Assembly (NCBI GenBank): GCA_947311845.1
Contig: CAMZMU010000055.1
Span: 18,166,877 to 18,230,876 of the forward strand
Length of the DNA stretch: 64,000 nucleotides
Direction of reading: 5' to 3'
From: Poa pratensis
Lineage: Eukaryota > Streptophyta > Magnoliopsida > Poales > Poaceae
The notes under the pieces are model-generated. The model searched no databases, was not told the origin of the DNA, and saw nothing but the letters and a program-made list of their open reading frames with translations. A program made the translations under genes and the position numbers. Of this stretch, positions 11,705 through 22,354 are shown piece after piece. The stretch's first letter is position 1. Every line of letters begins with the position of its first letter.

Positions 11705-14658
11705 TCACTGGGCGGATCCACCTTGGCCGAGGTCGCGGTCGGAGATCCTCTTCTTCATCATGAGGATCCACTTCGCGCTAGGCTCATCCAGGAGGCTAGC
11801 GTCCTGGAACATGATCCTTTGTTCCTCCGTGATTCTTGCAAGCATCACCTTCTCTTGTTCCACCGTGAGGGTATCTTGTATCTTCTTCTGCTCCAACTGC
11901 ATCTTCAGCCAAGCCTCCTCCTTCACCAACTCCAACCTCGCCCTCTCCAAGTCCATCCTCTCCTTGAGCCACAGCCAATCAAACTCCATCATTTCCCTTT
12001 GCAAAGCTATGAATGCATCATACCTCTCCGCCTTCTTATCCTCCTTTCTTTCTCTAATTTCTTCATGGTCTCATCTTTGTTTGAGAAGATGTCAGTCCAT
12101 GTGGTAGACATCTTTGATGCGGCGCCTTCACGAGCCACCCTATCCTTCCCTCCCCATCATCATTCTCTTCCGGTTCACTCCGGTACCAACTTCGGACGGG
12201 CCATCCTCTTCATCAAGTCCAATAGGTATGGATGAGCTTGATCCATCATTGGTCTTCCATTTCTTGGCCAGATTCTTGTGATCATCATATTGGGAGATCC
12301 ACTTCGCTTTTCGGTCAATTCAAGCCAACAATGCATCATGGTGAATGGTTTACCCTCGGTTTGATGGTACAAAGTGGCGGCCAATCCACACTAGCAAGCA
12401 AGCAAGTAGAAGTAATTAAAAGAATGGTTCGACACAACATTGGCAAGTGACAAAATGATGAACTGAAAGAGAATTCTTGCTCTAAATCTATTTTGGAGTC
12501 TAATGACAACACATCAACAGGACTAATGTGTTGCTTGACAAATGCAGATAATTCATATCATCACTAAGTGTCAAGTTGGGAGCGAGTGGCCCTGGAAATC
12601 TACTCAGAAGAGTTGTTCTGTGTCTAGCGGTAGTACCGCAGTTGCAGCGGTAGTACCGCTCCTCCTGGAGCGGAACTCCTGCAGCACAGCTGGTACTCCT
12701 CCTGGCTGTGGTACCGCGTGGTACCGCTGTTATCAGTCAGCGGTACTACCACTGGTGGTACCGCCAGGGTACCGCTAGCCCAGTCTTGCTCTCTGTTTTC
12801 CCTATGGTACCCGGCGGCTGCTGCCTCGTTCTACCATTGGGTTCCTTCTATTTTATTCGAAGGGTTCCAGCGGTACTACCAGCAGCGCCGCGGTAGTACC
12901 GCCAGTCCTGGCAGCTTCAGTACCTTTCAGTGGTACCGCTGCAGCTGGGTGGTGCTGTGTACTGGGTACCGCAGAAAGACCAGGAACGGTAGTATCACTA
13001 TCCCAGCGGTAGTACCGCTGTGCAGATTTTCTGCACATAACGGTTCGATTTTCAGGGCCCCTATTTAAAGACTGCTTCTTCTCCAAGAAGAACAGCTCGC
13101 CCAAAATTGAAGACCGCCATTGTTGCAAGCTCAAGAATCACTAGATCTCCCAATCCCTCCACCCAAATTTGTTGATCTTTGGAGGATTGAAGGAGAAGGC
13201 CCGGATCTACATCTTCACCAAAGCGTTCTTTATTTCCCCCTCATTCACTTGAGGGGTTTGAGACTAGGGTTTCCACAAGGAAAACCTAGGCATCTTGTTG
13301 TACTTACTTGCTTGCTACTTTTGTGTGGCAGGTGTTGTGGTGCTTGGGAGCCCCCAATCCTTTTGTGGGTTGAGCCTCAAGTTTGTTGTAAGGGCTCCGA
13401 ATTCCGCCTTGAAGGATTTCGATAGTGGAAGGTGAACCGAGCTTTTGGGCAAGGTTCATCGGAGAATAGGGTGATGCCATTTGTGGCATTTGAGTTTGAA
13501 ACTCACACCCTCCAACAAGACGTACTCCCCTAAAAAGGAGGAACTCGGGAATACATCCTTGTCTCCGCGTGCTTCCCGTTTGGTTGCTCCTTACTCGCTA
13601 GCTCTTACTTGTTTCGTACTTAGTCTTGTGTTAACTGGTCATATAGGTAAATTCACCGTAGTTGTATATCTAGAGAATTTACCTTTGTGTCAAGCCTAAA
13701 TTCGAAAAAGAGCTAAAAATTGAGTAGCACCTATTCACCCCCTCTAGGTGGCCATACCGATCCTTTCATGAACAAATCCGCAAAACTTACATGAGTATCT
13801 ATGTTGACACCACTTTGATTTCTATTGACTACTTGTGCATGGAAACCGTAAAACTTGTTCACCGATTCTTGGATCGATGCCCACCTATGTTGGAGAGAGA
13901 CGGCGTTGCGATCAGACACAATAGCATGTGGTTGCACATAGAACTTTTGATGATGAAAGAGGGTATGGATCTTCTCCCATAACTTTGAACCCTTTTGCTC
14001 GGTTCCACATATAGCATCCATGCTTGTGGCCAACCAAGATTTGCATAGCAAAACATCCCCATGAGTAGTGTAGGAAATGCCTCTAGTCTTTGGCACCTTC
14101 TTCTCCTTGTCCTTCTTCTTCGTAGCGTCGAGTGGATCCTCCTCACACAAAGTGTAAAAGGGGGGAAGTGTGCCACCCGACGGATCCTGTGTCGGATCTC
14201 CCCCATATCAGATCAAATCCATCAAGAACTCTTCCTATCATGCTAACAATTAAACTACGGTCCTAAAGTTGCATCCAAACTATGCATTTCGGATAGAATT
14301 CCATACCTGCGGGTCGTCTTGACTTCCGTCGAACAGGTTGTGGACGTCTTGGCTGTCGGTGACGCCGGGAAGATGCCCGCGTCCGCTGGAGTGGAGGAGA
14401 CTCGGCCATCTGCTCCTCCTGCGTTGTGTCAACCTGCGACGGGTACTCGTCCGCGATTTGCCACGGCTCCGGGTTCGTGGTCGAGGACATCAACCTTCTT
14501 GCCGCGACGCCAGGCGGCGGAGGCGGCATGGGCGCCAGACGCCGCCTCGTGGGTGCGGGCGTGGACATGCCCTCCGGCTCGGTCTGCGTCTTTGCATTCG
14601 CAATCATCTCGGCCTCCTTAATCACCAGCTCCCGCTCGCGCTGCTTGCGGCGCCGCAT
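11705..14658 (-). pseudogene. Harbinger ORF1 (Myb/SANT-like, NAM-associated) pseudogene
   Basis: Minus-strand pieces read as one ORF1-type protein. The N-terminal exon 14307-14658 is proline/arginine-rich and ends at a plausible donor CGCAG/GTATGG. The Myb/SANT-like part at about 13775-14150 includes DVLLCKSWLATSMD, SKLWEKIHTLFHHQK, LQHRWASIQESVNKFYG and NRNQSGV. A middle part at about 12175-12384 has FTMMHCWLEL. The C-terminal helix-rich part 11705-12004 has EFDWLWLKERMDLERARLEL, AWLKMQLEQKKI and EEQRIMFQD. In Harbinger elements this protein partners the transposase and binds DNA. The pieces lie in different frames and a solo LTR interrupts the gene after NIDTHVSFADLFMK, so no product is expected. 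Confidence 0.8.
12464..13768. mobile_element. Solo LTR of an LTR retrotransposon
   Basis: The sequence starts TGAAAG and ends CTTTCA, a perfect 6-bp inverted terminus. It is flanked by the 5-bp target duplication TGAAC at 12459-12463 and 13769-13773. No internal region or second LTR is present, so it arose by LTR-LTR recombination. The first 550 bp is packed with the palindromic motif GCGGTAGTACCGC and variants. The distal part (CACCTATTCACCCCCTCTAG) matches the end of a common Triticeae LTR family whose internal region normally follows with a tRNA-Met-type primer site. Confidence 0.92.
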
Positions 14659-15220
14659 CCTCCGGGCGACATCTCCGGCTTTAGATCCGCGGCCAGCCGC
14701 TGCTCAACTGACTCCGAGGATGCACCCTTCTCCGTTGAATCGACGGGCGCATCCGCCTCCATTCTCTCTTCTCTCGGCTCCGCCGGCTACGGACTGGGGT
14801 GGAAGAGGCGGGAGAAATGAACGTGGATGGCGGGAGCGGAGACGGAGTGGAGAAAGGAGAATGGCCGGCGCATAATTTTTTGGCTTCAAATTTCGTGGGC
14901 CAACGTTGCCAGGTCCAACGTGGCGGACGCGTCCGGGCGCGTCCGGCCGACCCCAAACTCGCCCCACATATGCCTTTGGGGTTTGCTGGACCGCCCGGCT
15001 GTTTGGGCTCATTTTAGGGGCCACGGTTGGGTGGCCGTTTTTACACAAATGGTGACTGGGTTGTTCGCCCGGACGTTTGGGAAAGCTTTGCCAACCATGG
15101 TTGGAGATGCTCTTAAACTAGTTTGGTAGCCTAACCAATTTGGATATAGACTTCTCAAGGAAGCTGGGGGAGAGTAGCTTCTCGGGGAAGCCGCCCTGGA
15201 AGTTGAAAGAAGTGGGCCGA

Positions 15221-15908
15221 AGAACTCAATAACTATAGATTGTGTATTTTTCGGTGCAGTCCACTGATCAAATGAAAACCTTGGCTGAAAACAAATCCAG
15301 TCATGCATGTGGGCATGAGCTCCTCTCTCCTTCAGATTCTGCGGTTACCAACAATACTTTGTAAGATGCAGAAACAGACTTAGTAAAAGAGTCCTGGTAT
15401 CAGCATCACGCTCTAGTAGTGAGGACAGTGATAAGATTTTCTCTTTACAAAAAGAAGGTCATCAGAAGGCAAATGGAAATGCCAAAAGCTACCCGAACCT
15501 GTCAATTAGGAGTAGTTAACTGGTTTAAGATAATATCCACTTCACTCAATAGCATGTAGAGGTGTCCTTTGGCCCAATAAAGAAAACACCGTACAAAAGG
15601 CGTGCACGCATAACATGGTGGACCGAATCATGAAATGCATCTTGCACACACAACGATCCACTGATTAAACAACAGACGCTGTACTGAAACTTCGTCATGA
15701 CGAGTAATTACTGACCAAGGAGCTGGAAGAGTGCTCAGCCATTGAACATGCTGGGTTCATTTCAAATTAACACAGAATATTGCTAGTAGCGTATGGCCAG
15801 CTGTGAGGCTAATGGTGGAAAAGACACTCTGAAAGTTTTAAAAAAAGTGTTTGAAACTGTAGGTAGACTTGCTGTTAATGGCAGAACAAGAGATTGGTGC
15901 CTCACGTT
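15221..15908. other. Intergenic DNA
   Basis: No gene, RNA or element end was recognised. Confidence 0.35.
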
Positions 15909-16285
15909 GGAGTCGGTGTTTTGGGTAGATGCACTATTATGTAAAACATTTTTAATGTTTTTTCAAAATATCAAAAAATTATAGAAAAAAATTCGGATAC
16001 ACATTAGAACATTTCGTATTAGCAAAAAAGTGTCGTGGAGAAAAAACATTTTTTGTGGCCTGCGCAAAAAAGACAAAACAATGTCTCGTATAAAATCATT
16101 TTGGAGCGTCCAGATTTGTCTTTTTTGCACATGTCACAAAAAATGTTTTTTCTTCATGTAACTTTTTGTGCTAACATAAATATCTTGAAGTATGTCTGAA
16201 ATTTTTATTTTATTTTTTGACATTTTCAATTTTGTTTTTTGGACAGTGGGTGCATCTACACCTGCTACCCGTTATGGATTTCCGG
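15909..16285. mobile_element. Foldback MITE, probably Mutator-like
   Basis: The two halves form a long imperfect hairpin: GGTAGATGCAC (left) pairs with GTGCATCTACAC (right), and AAAAAACATTTTTTGTG with CACAAAAAATGTTTTTTC, with further AT-rich pairing between. A 9-bp direct repeat CCTCACGTT flanks it (15900-15908 and 16286-16294), the target-duplication length of Mutator-like elements. It has no coding capacity. Confidence 0.7.
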
Positions 16286-16329
16286 CCTCACGTTAGTCTT
16301 TCTCAGTGACGTACTGTATCAAGCAACCT

Positions 16330-18250
16330 AGTATTAGCACAATAATAACAGAAGCTCAAGTTCAATGAGTTTATCATCCACAAACAAATTACAGAAAATA
16401 AGCAGGTGCTCCAGTTCAATGTGTTTATCCCCAAACAAATTACAGAAAATAAGCAGATGTAAGAAACAATGAGTTGCAACTGGCAAACATAAACTGTAGG
16501 GCAATACAACGAGGTAATCTACAGTATTTGCAGCAACAACTCTGAATTTGTGATACTGCAAAGCATCAGGCATTTGTGAATTTGTAATGTAAAGTATCCA
16601 GTCTTCCATGAGAATCATGCTGCAAAGTGCAAACTATGGCGGTTGAGGAAAACACATTAGCAAAAGGGAGTAGTCAGTTTGTTAACTGTCGAATGAGACA
16701 TTACTTCATGATGATATAAAACGAAACGTACATGTCAAGAAGCAAATGACATGAAGCAGTAAAATACCATCAGTCTAGAATTACACTTCCAGTCCAAGCT
16801 AACTGTCGCTATGGAGCAGCAAAAAACCCACTGAACCTCTCCTATTCCAGTGGAGGATCCTAAAGCTTAATGTACAATTGCAACTCCAATTCTATCTGAA
16901 TTCTCCTATCATCTAATCACAATAAATAACCCACCTCGAAGAGCACATTTTACACTGGGCAAATAAGCAACTCCAAAAGGGTGCTCCAGTTCAATGTGTT
17001 TATCCCCAAACAAATTACAGAAAATAAGCAGCCGTAAGAAACAATGAGTTGCAACTGGCAAACATAAAGTGTATGGCAATACAACAAGGTAATCTGCATT
17101 AGTGGCAGCAACAATTGTGAAATTTGTGCGAACGCAAAGCATCCAGCAATTGTGAATTTGTAATGCAAAGTATCCAGTCGTCCATTTGAATCATACTGCA
17201 AACTATGGTGGTTGAGGAAAACAAACGCACTAGCACAAGTAAGTATGCATGTTAGTTAGTTAATTTGTTAGCAGATGTATGAGACATTACTTCATGATTG
17301 ATGATATAAAACGAACATACATGTAAAGAAGCAAATGACATCAAGCAGTAAAACACCATCAAACTAAACTGAAGGGCAATACAACAAGGTAATCTGCAGT
17401 AGTTGCAGCAACAATTGTGAATTTGTGCTAACGCAAAGCATCCAGCAATTGTGAATTTGTAATGCAAAGTATCCAGTCTTCGATTGGAATCATGCTCCAA
17501 ACTATGGGGGTTGAGGAAAGCGCATGAGAAAAGGTAAGTATGCTCCATTTTCAATAAGTTTATCCGCAAGAAAATTACAGAAAATAAACAGGAGCTCCAG
17601 TTCAATGTGTTTATCCCCAAACAAATTACAGAAAATAAGCAGCCGTAAGAAACAGTTGCAACTCGCAAACATAAAGTGTATGCAATACAACTGGCAAACA
17701 ATGAGTTGCATTAGTTGCAGCAACAATTGTGAAATTTGTGCTAAAGCAAAGCATCCAGCAATTGTGAATTTGTAATGGAAAGTATCCAGTGTTCCATTTG
17801 AATCATACTGCAAACTATGGTGGTTGAGGAAAACAAACGCACTAGTTGTAATGCAAAGTATCCAGTGTTCCATTTGAATCATACTGCAAACTATGGTGGT
17901 TGAGGAAAACAAACGCACTAGCACAAGTATGCATGTAGTTAGTTAATTTGTTAGCAGATGTTGAGACATTACTTCATGATTGATGATATAAACGAACATT
18001 ACATGTCAAGAAGCAAATGACATGAAGCAGTAAAATACCATCAGTAAAATTACACTTCAGTCCAAGCTAACTGTCGCTGTGGAGCAGCCAAAAACCTAAT
18101 GAACCTCTCCTATTCCAATGGAGGATCCTAAATCTTAATGTACAGTTGCAACTCCACTTCTATCTGAATTCTCCTATCATCTAATCACAAAAAACAACCC
18201 ACCTCGCAGAGCACATTTTACACTGGGCAACAAATAAGCAGTTCCAAAAA
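16330..18250. repeat. Nested and tandem duplications downstream of the GT29 gene
   Basis: A unit of roughly 550-700 bp is present in about three imperfect copies (near 16400-16985, 16985-17540 and 17560-18250). Landmarks recurring in order are CAATGTGTTTATCCCCAAAC, AATGAGTTGCAACTGGC, AGCAATTGTGAATTTGTAA, CAAACTATGGTGGTTGAGG, AGCAAATGACATGAAGCAG, AACTGTCGCT, CCTATTCCAGTGGAGGATCC and AGAGCACATTTTACACTGGG. The last landmark, nearest the gene, suggests the duplicated unit is the 3' UTR or flank of the minus-strand GT29 gene. Confidence 0.75.
17770..17921. repeat. 76-bp tandem duplication
   Basis: Copies 17770-17845 and 17846-17921, each starting TTGTAATG and ending AACGCACTAG, differ at one base. 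This is a recent event inside the older duplication cluster. Confidence 0.85.
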
Positions 18251-18304
18251 GAAAAACCATCTCAGTATGCATAGCGTCGAGCACACTGCCCGCATCCTAG
18301 GAAG

Positions 18305-19474
18305 CTAATGGTAGAAGACGACGGGCGGGACCTTGAAGCCGGTATCCTTGAGGAAGGGGACTACCTGCGGGCGCTCGGCGAGTCACGGTAGAAGGCATAC
18401 TCCGCCTCGTAGTCATGGAGGTCAAGCTCGTGCTTCTGGTTGCTGTGGTAGTGGTGCTTCGCATCGGCCGTTTTCCCGAACCCGAAGACGCTCACCCTGT
18501 CGCACGCCCCCACCGCGACCATGATGGCCTGCATCCCGGAGGAGTAGTGGAAGAGGGCGGCGTCGTGCGCGCGTTCCATTCGTCGACGGGGCGACCCGTC
18601 TCGGCGACGAAGCGGCGGAGCGAGTAGTACTTGACGATGCGCGCGCAGAGGACGTCGAGGCGGGGGTCGGTGACGGAGATCGGGGCGGCGTGGGTGGCTG
18701 CGGAGGCGTTGCAGGCGGCGACGTCGAGGAAGTGGGAGGCCTGGCAGATGTAGAGGAGGATGGGGACGGCGTGGCCGTAGGGGTGGCAGAAGCAGCCGGG
18801 GCGGCGCGCGCAGAGGTGGAGGATGTTGCTGTTGATGAAGGAGAGGTTGGTCCTGGCGCCGACGTGGGGAGCGTAGCCGGCGATGCGGGCGTTGTTGAGG
18901 CGGAAGACGGCGGCGTGGGAGTCGATGAGGGGGCCGTGGGCGGAGCGGAGGAGGACGCCGCTGTTGCCGACGACGGCGCAGGAGGGGATGCGGGTGGGGT
19001 GGGGGAGGGGGAGGGGAGGGAGCGGAGGACGGCCGGGTCGTAGCGGCGGAGGCGGTGCCAGGCGCGGAGCGCGCGGCGGAGGATGGGTCGAGGTGGAGCT
19101 CGGAGCGCGGGAGCGGGTGGAGGAGGGGGTCGTGGTGGGAGTCGTGGCCGTGGCGGTGGACGGGGAACTGGTCGTGGTGGCGGAGGTGGTGCGGGTGGTG
19201 GAGCCTGTCGCGGCGCCAGGCGCGGGCGCGGGAGGAGGAGGGGAGGCGGCCCTCGAGCAGGTTTTCGACGTCGCGGCGCAGCGAGGGCTCGGAGCCGTCG
19301 ACGGCGGCGAGGCGGAGGAGCGTGGCGTTGAGGCGCGCGGGATCGAGCGGCGGCGCGTGGGGAAGAGAACGGGCGCGGGGCCCACCGCGCGGCGGAGGGC
19401 GGAGGGGAAGGAGGCCGCGCCGCAGAGCACGACGAGGAGGAGCGCCGCGAAGGGTCCCGCAGCGGCCGCTTCAT
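18305..19474 (-). pseudogene. GT29 sialyltransferase-like protein gene, frameshifted
   Basis: Read on the minus strand from ATG 19474 to TAG 18305, about 390 codons. Family landmarks are a short N-terminal signal-anchor ([15 protein letters not shown], Golgi type II membrane protein), then [14 protein letters not shown], the sialyl motif L region ([43 protein letters not shown]), ITDPRL-like [20 protein letters not shown], motif S region ([26 protein letters not shown]), HHYH, the HxxxxE motif in [12 protein letters not shown], and a C-terminal GFKVPPVVFYH. To follow them the frame must change about six times: near 19451, 19340, 19080, 19000, 18575 and 18381. At least three look like loss of one base from a run of identical bases. 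Either a pseudogene or a gene with uncorrected sequence errors in GC-rich DNA. Plant members act in the Golgi; their substrate is debated. Confidence 0.88.
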
Positions 19475-20573
19475 GGCCGCCGCCGCGCGGGCTAGGTGGG
19501 CTGGGGCCGCCGCATCGGGGGGTGGCGCATCCGAGGTCCAGGTGGCCGGGGAGTGGGGACGGCGACTTGAAATGCGATGGATTGGAGTGGTGGGATTATA
19601 TAGGTCGGAACGAGATTAGTTTGCGGTTGGTTGGACTTTGGGTTCGGAACGGTGGGGGATCCAATGTGTTGGGTTCGACCGTCACTCGGGGGAAGCAATG
19701 ATACTGATTCTGTGTGGGAGAGAGGCAACGTGACTGCACGGCATGGCTGCCGGAGATGATGGGTGGGTGGATCTCTTTTGTGACTTTATCTCGTTCAGAC
19801 ATGGCCCCTTGCCAACGGTCTGTACTCTCGTCCAGCTCCAGCAAGCCGTTTTGATGATCTTGGGAAGCGCATCGAAATCTTCCCTCCAACGTCGTGGACA
19901 AGTATGCTTTTCAGCCATGCAATGCAAAACTTGTGGCAAGTATATAAGTACATTTTGTTATTCTTAGAATATATACAAAGATTTCATATCGATATTTTTC
20001 AATGCATCACATTTTCAGATTTTTGTAAACGTCATTTTTCAGTTTTTTAAAATAAAGGTTTTTTTTCTTGAGCTTGTTGTCTCATGCTTTTCAGGCATGC
20101 AATACAACTCGCGGTCATTGACGCAACTCCGAGACAACAAGAGTCACTCGGTCATTTTCTGAACGTTAAATGATAAACCCACCACCGACGACATGCTTGG
20201 TGCCCTCCTCCCCCCCCCCCCCCTGTTCACCCCTCTAAGCTCCGCCACCCATCTTCTTCGCAGCCGGGGACACGTACCCTACCCTAAACCTTAAGTTTCT
20301 TCTTCGCCAAAGCCTGTTTGTCCTTGGGCAACCACATAAACCCTGCCTCCTGTTTGGTCTAGGCTTGCCAACGTCGCAGCCCAACACATGCGAGGTGTAG
20401 TCATCCCTCTCTCGTGGGCTCTCGATGGCGATGAAGGTGAAGAAGAGAGAAAGATATGAGCGGGAGTGGTGGGGCGCGGGGACCCGTGCGTCAGATGGCT
20501 GTCCAGATGGAAAACAATGCGCACAATATCAATTGCTCATATTTGTTCATTAGCCTGGTGGTATGTCCATCGT
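19475..20573. other. Upstream region of the GT29 gene, no further gene
   Basis: Probably holds the GT29 promoter on the minus strand (GC-rich to about 19560). A poly-C tract lies at about 20207-20223. No other gene is supported. Confidence 0.4.
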
Positions 20574-21603
20574 CAGTGGCGGAGCTGGCGGGTGTGCCGG
20601 GTGTGCCCTGGTACACCCAGAATTTCTGTGATTTTTTTGGGAGTATTTCAACCGGTGACGTAAGAGCCATAAAAAAAATCAAAAAAGACTGAAAAGGAAA
20701 AGAAAAGTCGGCCCGACCCCGTGCGCTCGGCAGCTCGCATCTGGGAAACAGCCAGACGTACCTCGATTCCTCTTTCGCCCTTCTGCTCGGCTGCCGGCGG
20801 CCGGAGCCAATCCATGGCGCGCTCGCAGCGGAGGCAATCAGCTCCCCCCGTGCGTTAAGATCTGGCAACTGTGGGTCGCCGGCTCGCCGCTGCATCAAGC
20901 AGACGAGAATCTGGACAGGAATCCGGGCGAGCAGGCCCACAGCACATTCCATCAAGCGAGCCTCCAGGAATCCGGCCGGGACGACAAGCGAGCTGAGCAG
21001 GAGCAGCGACCAGCGAGCTGAGCAGCCAGTGAGCAGCGAGCAGGAGCAGCAGGCAGTAGCAGTGCATCACTCTTTTACAGTGAATCGGCAGGCTGAGGCA
21101 GGCCTTGCGGTAATTGATTTCCCCACTTCCTCTGTTCATACTTGACTGCATTTTTCCTGTCAATACAACACATCTAGTACATCATTATACTCTGTTTTCT
21201 CTGTCAATACACTAGTTTTGATCTAGTTTGTTGTTATGTTTGTTGTAGATTTGTCAAACATGAAGAGAGGCAGTGGCCATATTGCGGCGCTTTTCGGCAA
21301 ATATGAAGCAAAGAAATTTGCTTCTTCTGAATCTCCATCAGTTGTGGTTGATTTGCAAGCTGAAAGCACTCCAGGAAGTGCAAATTTGATGCAGTTTTCA
21401 GATTCTCCACCTCCGCTTGACACAAGTATTGAGACCGAAACTGATGCTCAACCAACAACAACATCATCACCCCATTTGCCGAGTGGAGAGTCAGCGGATA
21501 CTTATCTCCCATTTGAATGTGATCCAGCAAAGAGGATTATATGTGTTGTCAAAAAAAAATCGCTGGTGGCACACCCTTTGATAATTTCCTACCTCCGCCA
21601 CTG
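20574..21603 (+). mobile_element. hAT transposon, internally deleted, 1030 bp
   Basis: The left end starts CAGTGGCGGAGCTGGC and the inverted right end starts CAGTGGCGGAGGTAGG, an 11-bp terminal inverted repeat of the type common in grass hAT elements. The perfect 8-bp target duplication TCCATCGT lies at 20566-20573 and 21604-21611. GTGTGCC motifs occur near both ends. The interior holds only the beginning of a coding region. Confidence 0.93.
21260..21540 (+). pseudogene. 5' fragment of a hAT-type (zinc-finger MYM/TTF-like) transposase gene
   Basis: From the ATG at 21260 the frame reads MKRGSGHIAALFGKYEAKKF, then an acidic/serine-rich stretch ending YLPFECDPAKR at about 21508-21540. In grass hAT-family proteins annotated as zinc-finger MYM-type protein 1-like, a similar N-terminus is followed by the DPxxR block and a TTF-type zinc finger. 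Here the sequence jumps straight to the element's 3' end, so the zinc finger, catalytic core and dimerisation domain are missing. An intron-like 5' leader lies at 20640-21240. Confidence 0.55.
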
Positions 21604-21611
21604 TCCATCGT

Positions 21612-22335
21612 AAGGTTATCCAGGTTCGAACCACGGCCATGTTATGGAGAACTTGGGAGTAGAAATCGTGATTTGCTAACCAAGAATGGCAAACTGCTAC
21701 ACCACACTAAATGCTTTTTACTAGTATAAGAATTCTGATTATTCCTAATACGTAATATCAAATAACAAAATATTTTGAACGAAAGGACAAAAATTTACCG
21801 ACCCTCGCAATACGCCGGACCAAGCCCCGACCCAATGATACAATGAATATAGATTTCGATGAAATTTTATTGGCTGAGTAGATCTATTTTTCTAAAGAGA
21901 TTGTCTCCATTATAGAGTTTGACACATGACCCCATATTTCGCCGGCTCGGCCCTATGCCTCCGCCTTTACATTTCTAGCAACCGAAGACTTATGTCCCAA
22001 ACAAAGGAACTTGCGAGGTACCCTTTGGTCATTTCAAAATGATGTGGGTATATATTTGGTGAGAATCTTAACTCACCAGAACTCAATTGATTCGTAGGCG
22101 CCCAAATCTAGAAGGTTGCGTTCATGGAACTAGGGTTAGCTTTGGCAGGCTCGATCGACCTTCCCCAGTCGTGTTATCTCCACTAGGGATCATCCGTCGT
22201 AGCTGATACGTCGTTCAGATCATTCTGGTCTACGTCACTCTCAATCATCTCGTCCTTCCTCTGGGCTTCGGCACTTCCAAACCGTTCCATTGGCACGGTG
22301 AGACCATGTGGACTCCTTGCATCCGCCGCCGAATT
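21612..22335. other. Intergenic DNA
   Basis: No supported gene or element. A segment near 22060-22330 is one side of the retroposon target. Confidence 0.35.
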
Positions 22336-22354
22336 AACTAGTCTGGGATAACAA

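Larger units (their letters stand above)
11468..15112 (-). mobile_element. PIF/Harbinger transposon, 3.6 kb, with nested solo LTR
   Basis: The terminal inverted repeats begin GAGCATCTCCAACCATGGTT at both ends and match over about 25 bp with one difference. The flanking TTA at 11465-11467 and 15113-15115 is the classic 3-bp Harbinger target duplication. The inside carries, on the minus strand, a broken Myb-like ORF1 but no recognisable DDE transposase. The element is therefore non-autonomous, an internally deleted relative of a full-length parent. A 1305-bp solo LTR sits inside it. Confidence 0.9.
11395..15220. mobile_element. Possible older MITE that hosts the Harbinger insertion
   Basis: Just outside the Harbinger element, the left flank (11399-11455) carries GGGGCTTCTCCAGGAAGCCGC and CAGCTTCGTGGAGAAGC. 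The right flank (15150-15205) carries ACTTCTCAAGGAAGCTGGGG and GCTTCTCGGGGAAGCCGCCC, roughly the inverted counterpart. This suggests the Harbinger landed in a small foldback-like MITE. Superfamily and exact ends are unresolved. Confidence 0.35.

Noticed and set aside
18883..19701. A 272-codon plus-strand frame and other long frames across 18.4-19.7 kb
   Set aside because: They are antisense or off-frame shadows of the GC-rich GT29 sequence on the minus strand, which carries all the recognisable family motifs.
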